Below are positions 1 through 5,982 of a DNA stretch of 64,000 bases, in pieces; within the stretch, counting starts at the first letter, position 1; every line of letters starts with the position of its first letter. The position numbers and the translations under genes were made by a program. The stretch comes from Microcoleus sp036704825 (lineage in GTDB: Bacteria; Cyanobacteriota; Cyanobacteriia; Cyanobacteriales; Microcoleaceae): assembly GCA_036704825.1 (NCBI GenBank), contig JAUBSN010000004.1, forward strand, positions 1 through 64,000, in the 5' to 3' direction. A model generated the notes under the pieces. The model saw only the letters and a list, made by a program, of their open reading frames with translations, was not told where the DNA came from and did not search any database.

Positions 1-83
1 TGACTGAATCTGTCTTGAGTACTCGTTCTGGTCAGATTCCTCCTTCTCTTCTGCCACGCTAACCCCGTGAACTTCTACCATTT

Positions 84-320
84 TTGCTTACGGCGATTGC
101 TTCCAGCCTCCTGTGCTGGGCAGCATCGCTTGATAGCGCTTTGCTCCAATTTGTGCAAGCTATCTTTGCATTGAAGCTTATTATTTCTGCTTCTGCTTGG
201 CTCCTAGACGATGCCATTATTGCCATCTTAAAAGTTGATTTGATGCAGTTTCGCTTCCGGCTCATCTCCAGTTCTGTGGCTGCTTTGATAGGTTTGGGGG
301 TGATGTTATGTCGCTCTTAA
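84..320 (+). CDS. possible small membrane protein, unknown
   Basis: This open frame has a TTG start and encodes 78 residues rich in Leu, Ala and Ile, with two or three possible membrane segments. It overlaps the next gene by 13 bp, which would fit translational coupling. There is no clear Shine-Dalgarno site, and an equally long open frame lies on the opposite strand, so it may not be coding. A short open frame ending at 62 (last residues LLPR) could be the tail of a gene that starts outside the window. Confidence 0.25.
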   Translation: MLTAIASSLLCWAASLDSALLQFVQAIFALKLIISASAWLLDDAIIAILKVDLMQFRFRLISSSVAALIGLGVMLCRS

Positions 321-901
321 AGGTGTCCGTGCTTTCGTTGTCTGGCTTTACTCTTTGGCTCCTGCCACCGTTTGTTTTTTCCCGCCGAATTCCTCTGCAT
401 AGTTTCATGCAAGGCGTTGCCCTGGTGTCGAGTTTTGCCTGTTGCTTTGAAGCCCGTAAAGGTGCTTTGAAATTAGCAAAAGATGAAGAATTCGAGGCAC
501 TGAAACAAGCGGCCATTGACAGCGACGTGGTGCATGAAATCAGCACATCAGTATATGTATCAGAGGAAGTTCGCAAGAAAGAAGCTGAAGAACTTCTGGC
601 AGCGAACTCGCGAACTGAGCAAGAACAGGAGGGAGAACTAGAGGCAATAAGAGAATCGCTAGAATTGTTGCTGAATAAAACTTCTAGCGATTCTGGCGAA
701 TTGACAGTGACGAATTTATCGCCTAAGCAGCAAGAACAAATCGAACTGATTCTGCGTTGTTATGCGAGGGGTATCACTGGCAAGAATAAAATCCTCAAAG
801 AAGTTTGGGGAGTCTCAGCAGGTAGCAGTCAAGCGTACCGCGATGCTAAGGCTGAGTATGAATTCTTGATGCCGTTTGTGAAGGGAGAAAATGATGACTA
901 G
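308..901 (+). CDS. hypothetical membrane-anchored protein of a plasmid-like element
   Basis: The protein has 197 residues. The N-terminal ~45 residues are hydrophobic and suggest one or two membrane segments. Residues ~50-125 are charged, helical and Glu-rich (coiled-coil-like). The C-terminal ~60 residues contain a helix-turn-helix-like stretch (GITGKNKILKEVWGVSAGSS) of the kind seen in element-encoded regulators. The stop overlaps the next start by 11 bp, so the two genes are probably translationally coupled. I do not recognise the family. Its place upstream of a replication primase suggests an accessory gene of the same element; this is inference. Confidence 0.55.
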   Translation: MSLLKVSVLSLSGFTLWLLPPFVFSRRIPLHSFMQGVALVSSFACCFEARKGALKLAKDEEFEALKQAAIDSDVVHEISTSVYVSEEVRKKEAEELLAANSRTEQEQEGELEAIRESLELLLNKTSSDSGELTVTNLSPKQQEQIELILRCYARGITGKNKILKEVWGVSAGSSQAYRDAKAEYEFLMPFVKGENDD

Positions 902-1169
902 ACTGCCAAACATTCCAACTACAGCAGCCTTGAGATTGACTGGTACTAAGTCAGAAATAGAGCTAGTATTGGCAATTTTGCGGGGCAAAGATTTCTTCTG
1001 GAAAACTAACGGCAAGTTCTACCCGCAGCGGGGCGATGAGAATCAGTACGCTTACTACCTCAACGACTTGCAAGTACCTCAACTGGCGGCAGCAGTCCCG
1101 CCGCCAACACCAGGGGAGCCACAACCTCGACCTTGGGATGCGGTTTTGGGAGGTCAGGGCGATCGGTAG
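891..1169 (+). CDS. hypothetical small protein of the element
   Basis: This frame encodes 92 residues and begins with ATGATG inside the end of the preceding gene. Its first ~65 residues look like a compact alpha/beta domain containing the pieces LRLTGTKSEIELVLAIL and GKDFFWKTNGKFYPQRG. The tail is Pro-rich (PPPTPGEPQPRPW). No family is recognised. The overlapping start and protein-like composition support a real gene. Confidence 0.5.
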   Translation: MMTRLPNIPTTAALRLTGTKSEIELVLAILRGKDFFWKTNGKFYPQRGDENQYAYYLNDLQVPQLAAAVPPPTPGEPQPRPWDAVLGGQGDR

Positions 1170-1181
1170 CGGCCGAACAAA

Positions 1182-1230
1182 TTCATCGGTGTAAGGTTTG
1201 GCGCAACCCTAGGGCTGCGCCCAATACTTC
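1182..1230 (+). repeat. hairpin element A with CCCTAGGG apex
   Basis: An imperfect inverted repeat is centred between 1210 and 1211. The apex is CCCTAGGG, with arms GGCGCA and TGCGCC and weaker pairing outside. It is preceded by TTCATCGGT, as is hairpin B about 160 bp downstream. The two arms differ in sequence from hairpin B but still pair. Confidence 0.55.
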
Positions 1231-1341
1231 CCTCCTGAAACCTTCTCACAGCAAGGCTTCTAACCACTGGCATACATTCTCAGAAAATAGCTGGTGGTTG
1301 TGTACACAAGTACCAGGCTGTAAGCCAAGTGTAGTAAGGCT

Positions 1342-1392
1342 TTCATCGGTAAAGTTTTTTGTACAGCCCTAGGGTTGTACAAAAAACTTTAC
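1342..1392 (+). repeat. hairpin element B with CCCTAGGG apex (44-bp palindrome)
   Basis: A near-perfect palindrome spans 1349-1392 and is centred between 1370 and 1371. It has 22 pairs in each arm, with a single G-T pair at 1366/1375. It is preceded by TTTCATCGGT and followed by a GGAGG-like stretch. It could form an RNA hairpin or a cruciform. A role in replication or regulation of the element is inference. Confidence 0.7.
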
Positions 1393-1457
1393 TACTGAGG
1401 AGGGTTCCCCCAAGCGGCCAATCCGAAAGAGTACCTCAATCAGTAAAATTAGATCCC

Positions 1458-1937
1458 ATGAACAAGTGGCTGATTAGGAATCTAAAACCAGCAACCCGAA
1501 ACATGGCTCCACAGAGTGCAGCCAAACTTGTTCGCATGATTGAGTCTCGGACTAAGGGGGCAAAGACCAAGCAGGAAGCCCAGCAGCGGGTAGAACGATT
1601 GATTGCAGAGACTATCAACGGTTTGAGGGCGCGGGGGATGTCGCAGGAACGCATCGTCGATCGCATAACGATAATTGGTCAATTTGCTCTCATCTGGATT
1701 GACCTTACTTTTGCCTTACTGCTGGCTTCTTTCAGTCCTGCTATCCTTCTGCTGCTTTGTCTAGCAACGACGCTAGACAGCAATCTAGTGCCTGAGCGGC
1801 GAGATTTTACCTTTGAAGAGATAAAGCAAAGTCTCCTAGACCGACATTGGCCGCCACAGAGACAGCGTTGTGATTTCGTAGCTGCGTCCGCTTACTGTTT
1901 CAGTTTGCGGGCCGGCTTCACCTGTCTACAAACTTAA
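1458..1937 (+). CDS. hypothetical protein with C-terminal membrane segment
   Basis: The frame is open from 1359. I prefer ATG at 1458 because the sequence before it is hairpin B and its flank. The ~159 residues begin with a basic helical region (PATRNMAPQSAAKLVRMIES), then a long helix with QEAQQRVERLIAETINGLRARG, then a hydrophobic stretch around FALLLASFSPAILLLLCLA. No family is recognised. The last ~50 residues look less protein-like, and coding is uncertain. Confidence 0.35.
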   Translation: MNKWLIRNLKPATRNMAPQSAAKLVRMIESRTKGAKTKQEAQQRVERLIAETINGLRARGMSQERIVDRITIIGQFALIWIDLTFALLLASFSPAILLLLCLATTLDSNLVPERRDFTFEEIKQSLLDRHWPPQRQRCDFVAASAYCFSLRAGFTCLQT

Positions 1938-1988
1938 GCACTAAGTCGTACTCTGCATTATTTTTTCGACTTTCAACCTCTGTAAACG

Positions 1989-2060
1989 CCAAAAGACCAC
2001 TGCTATAGATTGAAGCCCTACTTGCAGCGGTCTTTGGTTCGTCGCCTCTAGAAGAGGTGG
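1989..2060 (+). promoter_or_regulatory. 5' leader hairpins before the primase gene
   Basis: Two inverted repeats precede the primase start. The first pairs CCAAAAGACC (1989-1998) with GGTCTTTGG (2029-2037). The second is CCTCT-AGA-AGAGG (2045-2057). The second arm overlaps the only Shine-Dalgarno-like stretch, AGAGGTGG at 2053-2060. The site could therefore be masked in RNA. Control of replication protein level by this fold is inference. Confidence 0.35.
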
Positions 2061-2075
2061 ATTTTTCATCCGTAT

Positions 2076-4856
2076 ATGAATAATAACTCAATGAACGGGA
2101 ACAAATCAGGTACTCGCAAACTTGTTCATGTAACCAAAGACAGTCCCTGTCCTCACTGTGGTAAATCAGATTGGTGCTACTCGATCGGCGACCTCTCGGT
2201 CTGCAACCGCGACCAACCGCCCGCTACTGGTTGGGAAGCGACTGCGAAATCCGATCAGGACGGCCATTTTTACTACGCTCCCATCCAAGAAAAAAAAGCC
2301 ATCCGTCCCGCAGATACCCGCTACTTCTACTATCCTGCTCGCGACGGTTCCCCGCTTGTCAGGGTCGGCCGAAAAGACTTCGGGGACGGTCGTAAAAAGA
2401 AAATTTGGCAAGAACATTGGGACAAAGATAAGAACGACTGGGTAATGGGAATCGGTAACGTTCAACGTGCCAGCATCCCGATTTACCGCTATGCCGATGT
2501 CCAAAAGGCGATCGCAAACGGCGACTACATTTTCATCGTTGACGGCGAGTCGTGTGCCGATGCTCTTTGGGATTTAGGTTTGGCCGCTACTACCAGCATC
2601 GGTGGCATGGGCAAATGGCGAATCACTGACACAAGCGATTTACAGGGCGCGAAGGTTGTTATTTCCCCTGACCGTGACATACCAGGGATTGAGGATGCGG
2701 CAAAAATTTTCCAGCAATTCCCAGAGGCTCAGTGGCTGTACTGTTACCCAGAGTCTTGGGCTTGGAATAATCCACAAAAGAGTCAGGGATTGGATGTCAA
2801 AGATTGGATTGAAAGCGAAAAACTCAAAGCCCAAGACATACTAAATTCTCTAACTCCTCACCCGCGCACGCGAGAAGAAGTAGTATGCCAGAAGTATGAC
2901 AGTAGTGGAACTGATTACATCCCAGACACTGCACCGACTCCAGAGCGAAACTACATCCAGAAAGCTGTTGATGCGCTGTATTCTGCTAAGCCCTGGGCTT
3001 CAATAGCAGGTCAGCTTTTTGAGTTCACCGGGACTCATTACGAGTTACGATCGGAAGCTACCGAGAAACGGCGCATTCTTGAATGGTTGAGCACCTACTC
3101 TGAATTCGTGGGGGGGAAATATCGCTGCAACCGTGCCAACTCTGCCAGTTTCAAAGAGGTCTACACTTACATCCTTTCGGCTGTGGCAGTAGACCCCAAT
3201 AGCATCAATCCTGATGGATTGAACACTACTAAAGGGGTGCTGAAAATCAATCCTGATGGCTCCCACTCGCTTGTGCCGCATGACCCCAAAAATATCTATA
3301 CCTATGTCGGCTGCACGTATGACCCCGACATTGACGCGACGGATTGCGATCGCCTGTTGGAATGTCTGGAACCCTCACAGCGTGAGATATTCCTGAGAAC
3401 TGCTGCTGCTGGGTTGAACTTGAAGCTTGTGCGCTCGAAGTTGACGGGGCGGGGCGTCAAAGGTTTGCTGTGCTACGGCGAGGGGTCTAACGGCAAGGAT
3501 ACGCTGCGAGCTGTGTTGGCCGCTGTATTCGGGCGGGGAATGACTAACAAGTCGCTGTCGGATTTCAAGTCCTACGATAATGGCCGCAAGTTCAATCTGT
3601 CGGGTGTTTTAGGGGGTGTCTGTAACTGGGCCTCTGAGAACACATCAAAAGTAGACCTAGACAACATCCAGAGCCTTAAACAGTTCATTACTGGCGACCC
3701 GATCGATATTGAACCCAAAGGTAAGGACAGCTACGAATACAAGCCTGTTGCTACCTTTTTTGCCAACTGCAACAAACTACCCTCTATCACCGGGGGGACG
3801 GCTGCAATTGATGACCGCTATGGCATCCTGAGCTTCAAAAAAACTTACAAGCGCAACGCTGACCCGTCTCAGGGTGAGTTAGAGGCTGACCCGCGTTTTA
3901 AGGATGACGAGAAGTTTATCCTTGAGCGGATTGCGCCGGCGATGCTTAACAAGATGCTGGAGCGGTTGCCACTACTGCTGACCGAGGGTATCGACTACAA
4001 GGCAACCCGTGAGGCGATGCGGGAAGCTCAGGAAGAAAGCCGACACCTTTGGCAGTTTGCGCGCGAGGTTGGCTTGGAGGTTCAGTCTGGCGGTCGTGTT
4101 TGGGTTACGGATTTGTGGCAGCAATTGCAGGACTGGTATGTGGAATCTGGGATTTTAGAGATTGAGGACAGTGGGGAGAAGAAAAAGCCCAAACTGGTTT
4201 GGAATGAACTTTCTAACAAATATGACGCTCCCGTGAAAGCTGTCAACCAACTATCGTCAAGGTTGAGTGAGATTTTCCCTAAAGTGCAAGTATGCAAATA
4301 CCTTGAGCGAGACGATATGGAGCGAAGGGGACAAAGATATTTGCTTGGAGTTGGATTTGTGCAAGGTTCCGTAAAGACTGCGAAATCATTGGTTCCATCG
4401 GTTCCAACATCGGTTCCTGTAGACACAGTAAGGGATACCGCGATTTCAACGTCGGTTCCAGCGTCGGTTCCAAAAAATACTGGAACCGATGCTGGAACCG
4501 ACTCTAATATCCCAGAAACCCTTGCCCCCAAAGGTATTCACAGAGTTGGAACCGATGGAACCAATGATTTCTCACCTTTTGCGGAACTTTGCAATTTACT
4601 CTCTCAACTCACTGCTGATGAGAGGCAAAAAATAGCAGATTTACTCACTGGCATTCCTTGCTCTGACCCTATCAAAGCTTTCAGAGTCGGGGACAAAGTG
4701 GCTGGCAACAAGCCAGAGGACTCTAGCTACAACTGGCACGGTCGCATCGTTAAGATTACCACCAGTATCAGTTGCAAAGTGGACTGGCAAGAGCGCGAAG
4801 GCAAGAAGGGCGGACGGGTAATCTCAATGCTCTTCTGTAACCTGCGGAAAATTTAG
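2076..4856 (+). CDS. TOPRIM/D5-type DNA primase with SF3 helicase domain
   Basis: This 926-residue protein resembles replication primase-helicases of phages, satellites and plasmids. An N-terminal zinc ribbon (CPHCGKSDWC, ~residues 27-36) is followed by a TOPRIM-like region (FIVDGESCADAL at ~150; SPDRDIPG at ~200). A D5_N-like linker precedes an SF3 helicase with Walker A GEGSNGKDT at 468-476 and a sensor-like FFANCNKLP. The C-terminal part carries a Ser-Val-Pro/Thr-rich linker encoded by GGTTCC repeats and ends in a small basic domain. It most likely primes and unwinds DNA at an origin of the element, perhaps the iterons just downstream. Start at 2076; an in-frame ATG at 2091 is an alternative. 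Confidence 0.88.
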   Translation: MNNNSMNGNKSGTRKLVHVTKDSPCPHCGKSDWCYSIGDLSVCNRDQPPATGWEATAKSDQDGHFYYAPIQEKKAIRPADTRYFYYPARDGSPLVRVGRKDFGDGRKKKIWQEHWDKDKNDWVMGIGNVQRASIPIYRYADVQKAIANGDYIFIVDGESCADALWDLGLAATTSIGGMGKWRITDTSDLQGAKVVISPDRDIPGIEDAAKIFQQFPEAQWLYCYPESWAWNNPQKSQGLDVKDWIESEKLKAQDILNSLTPHPRTREEVVCQKYDSSGTDYIPDTAPTPERNYIQKAVDALYSAKPWASIAGQLFEFTGTHYELRSEATEKRRILEWLSTYSEFVGGKYRCNRANSASFKEVYTYILSAVAVDPNSINPDGLNTTKGVLKINPDGSHSLVPHDPKNIYTYVGCTYDPDIDATDCDRLLECLEPSQREIFLRTAAAGLNLKLVRSKLTGRGVKGLLCYGEGSNGKDTLRAVLAAVFGRGMTNKSLSDFKSYDNGRKFNLSGVLGGVCNWASENTSKVDLDNIQSLKQFITGDPIDIEPKGKDSYEYKPVATFFANCNKLPSITGGTAAIDDRYGILSFKKTYKRNADPSQGELEADPRFKDDEKFILERIAPAMLNKMLERLPLLLTEGIDYKATREAMREAQEESRHLWQFAREVGLEVQSGGRVWVTDLWQQLQDWYVESGILEIEDSGEKKKPKLVWNELSNKYDAPVKAVNQLSSRLSEIFPKVQVCKYLERDDMERRGQRYLLGVGFVQGSVKTAKSLVPSVPTSVPVDTVRDTAISTSVPASVPKNTGTDAGTDSNIPETLAPKGIHRVGTDGTNDFSPFAELCNLLSQLTADERQKIADLLTGIPCSDPIKAFRVGDKVAGNKPEDSSYNWHGRIVKITTSISCKVDWQEREGKKGGRVISMLFCNLRKI
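4391..4562 (+). repeat. GGTTCC/GGAACC repeat cluster inside the primase gene
   Basis: Five GGTTCC copies (4391, 4400, 4412, 4454, 4466) are followed by four inverted GGAACC copies (4482, 4494, 4548, 4557), most as TCGGTTCCA or TGGAACCGA. Spacings are 9-12 bp between neighbours. They encode the low-complexity linker (VPTSVPV..., TGTDAGTD). The forward and inverted sets can pair, so a large fold or a protein-binding array is possible. Confidence 0.6.
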
Positions 4857-4886
4857 CCGCTGCCTGACGACTGACGACTTAACCTC

Positions 4887-4911
4887 ATCCCCCTTAACCG
4901 GGGGATTTTTG
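4887..4911 (+). terminator. rho-independent terminator after the primase gene
   Basis: The stem ATCCCCC/GGGGGAT has a 6-nt loop (TTAACC) and is followed by TTTTTG. It begins 31 bp after the primase stop. Confidence 0.7.
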
Positions 4912-4934
4912 TGTCTAGGTACGTGCTAGGAATA

Positions 4935-5091
4935 CTAGACAAATACTAGACAGGTACTAGACGACTGACGCTAATTATCTAGGATTGCTAGACAGGTACT
5001 AGACGACTGACGCTAATTATCTAGGATTGCTAGACAATTGCTAGACAAGGCGCTAGCATATAGCTAGACAATCGCTAGACAGATACTAGAC
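4935..5091 (+). repeat. iteron array, ten CTAGAC copies (candidate origin)
   Basis: CTAGAC starts at 4935, 4946, 4957, 4988, 4999, 5030, 5041, 5064, 5075 and 5086. Distances are 11, 11, 31, 11, 31, 11, 23, 11 and 11 bp, so the copies keep one face of the helix. A 42-bp segment is repeated in tandem (about 4949-4990 and 4991-5032). The last copy touches the ATG of the RHH gene at 5092. An array like this next to a primase-helicase is typical of an iteron-type origin or an autoregulated operator. Confidence 0.75.
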
Positions 5092-5385
5092 ATGACAGAC
5101 AGATGCCAGCTTAACTTGAGATTAGACGGTCGCCGTGACTTACTCGAAACCATTAAAGATGTCGCAGCAGCAGAGGGTTTGAGTGTCAACGCTTGGGTAA
5201 TCCGCACTCTGGAAATAGCGGCCAACCAGGCAATATCAGCGCCAACAATCCAACCTCAAACACAAGTGTCCGAAATTTCGGACATTGAACCAGTGCTAGA
5301 CAGCTTGCTAGACAATAAGCTAGACACACTGCTAGCGGTCAAATTAGCAGGGATTGAAGAACGCTTGGGAAAATTGAGAGCCTGA
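5092..5385 (+). CDS. ribbon-helix-helix (Arc/CopG-like) DNA-binding protein; 0-frame product
   Basis: The product has 97 residues. Residues ~4-45 (QLNLRLDGRRDLLETIKDVA, then AAEGLSVNAWVIRTLE) have the strand-helix-helix pattern of Arc/MetJ repressors. Starting 1 bp after the last iteron, it is the best candidate to bind the CTAGAC array and repress itself or control copy number (inference). Three further CTAGAC copies at 5296, 5308 and 5320 lie inside the gene at 12-bp steps and encode LDSLLDNKLD. Just before the stop lies GGGAAAA (5367-5373) and a strong hairpin, suggesting that some ribosomes shift to -1 and add a coiled-coil domain. Confidence 0.75.
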   Translation: MTDRCQLNLRLDGRRDLLETIKDVAAAEGLSVNAWVIRTLEIAANQAISAPTIQPQTQVSEISDIEPVLDSLLDNKLDTLLAVKLAGIEERLGKLRA

Positions 5386-5413
5386 GCGATGCGGGCGATG
5401 AATCGCTCAGGCT
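5367..5413 (+). promoter_or_regulatory. candidate programmed -1 ribosomal frameshift signal
   Basis: The heptamer G GGA AAA (5367-5373) is in the exact reading phase for tandem -1 slippage in the RHH gene. After 5 nt comes a perfect 12-bp stem: AGCCTGAGCGAT (5379-5390) pairs with ATCGCTCAGGCT (5402-5413) around an 11-nt loop. The 0-frame stop TGA (5383-5385) lies inside the stem. The -1 frame continues open to 5696. A purine-rich AGGGA at ~5349 could act as an upstream stimulator. No U run follows the hairpin, so it is not an obvious terminator. Confidence 0.65.
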
Positions 5414-5696
5414 TGAATTGAAAGCGGCCAACAAGCAACTTGCAGAATGGGACGCAGAACTGAATCAGTTGCACGAGCGCAACGGCGATTTAGGGCTGAA
5501 GGTGCAGATGCTGGAGCAAGAACTCAAGGAAGCACGGCGCGATCGCCAAACAAATAAAAACTTCGCTCCGACCGTCGCACAATTTCCAGAACCAGCCGAC
5601 TTACTCAACCAGTTGAAAGCGCGGCTTAAAAAGTCCAGGGCAAATTTGGCAGACGTGGAGGTGGTTTTGGAAATACTTGGGAGCCCAGGAGAGTAA
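5373..5696 (+). CDS. coiled-coil C-terminal domain, -1 frame extension of the RHH protein
   Basis: This frame encodes ~107 residues when entered from the slip at 5373. They start IESLSDAGDESLRLELKAAN and continue as a long coiled coil with heptad-like Leu spacing (LAEWDAELNQLHERN, LKVQMLEQELKEARRD), then a short second helical pair. There is no ATG near the beginning of the coiled coil; the first usable codon inside it would be TTG at 5418 without a Shine-Dalgarno site. The fusion product would be ~201 residues: RHH, iteron-encoded linker, coiled coil. The alternative is a frameshift mutation or a sequencing slip in the A run. Confidence 0.6.
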   Translation: MESLSDAGDESLRLELKAANKQLAEWDAELNQLHERNGDLGLKVQMLEQELKEARRDRQTNKNFAPTVAQFPEPADLLNQLKARLKKSRANLADVEVVLEILGSPGE

Positions 5697-5715
5697 AGTC
5701 GCAGTTGAGTCAACC

Positions 5716-5756
5716 ATAGACAAGTCATAGACAAATCATAGACAAGTCATAGACAA
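5716..5756 (+). repeat. second iteron-like array, four ATAGACAA copies
   Basis: ATAGACAA occurs at 5716, 5727, 5738 and 5749 with an exact 11-bp period. The core TAGACA is shared with the CTAGAC array on the other side of the RHH gene. The two arrays therefore probably bind the same or a related protein. Confidence 0.65.
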
Positions 5757-5762
5757 AATAAA

Positions 5763-5792
5763 GGTTCTACAGCTTTCACTAGCCGTAGAACC
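5763..5792. terminator. hairpin between the element and tRNA-Thr
   Basis: The arms GGTTCTAC (5763-5770) and GTAGAACC (5785-5792) pair around a 14-nt loop. A T-rich stretch (GGTTTTTTG) follows at ~5806. It could terminate the element's transcript, or the tRNA transcript from the other strand. Confidence 0.45.
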
Positions 5793-5816
5793 CTTGAAAA
5801 TATGTGGTTTTTTGTA

Positions 5817-5888
5817 AGCCGATGGTGGGATTTGAACCCACGGCCGTTCGATTACGAATCGAATACTCTACCCCTGAGCTACATCGGC
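5817..5888 (-). tRNA. tRNA-Thr (anticodon CGU)
   Basis: Read on the minus strand, the acceptor arms GCCGATG/CATCGGC, the D stem GCTC/GAGT, the anticodon stem TTCGA/TCGAA with loop TTCGTAA, and the T arm GTGGG-TTCAAAT-CCCAC all pair. The anticodon is CGT, reading ACG (Thr). CCA is not encoded. The 3' end faces the plasmid-like element, which is the usual polarity for integration at a tRNA gene. Confidence 0.95.
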
Positions 5889-5982
5889 ACAGACAATTTT
5901 GAATTATAGCACAACTATAGCGAAAAAAGCAAGGAGTTGTAGAATTTAATTGAAAATTCCACAACTCCTTGCTCACCAACAG

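Noticed and set aside
3..62. Tail of a gene entering from the left
   Set aside because: Only 19 codons are visible, too little to call.
4082..4531. 149-codon minus-strand frame in the primase gene
   Set aside because: It is antisense to the GGTTCC repeat linker and gives repetitive VPASVPVFFGTD-like sequence.
1..5816. Second copy of the tRNA-Thr 3' end as an attachment repeat
   Set aside because: I found no match in the left arm; a left boundary would be outside the window. An integrase gene is also absent here.
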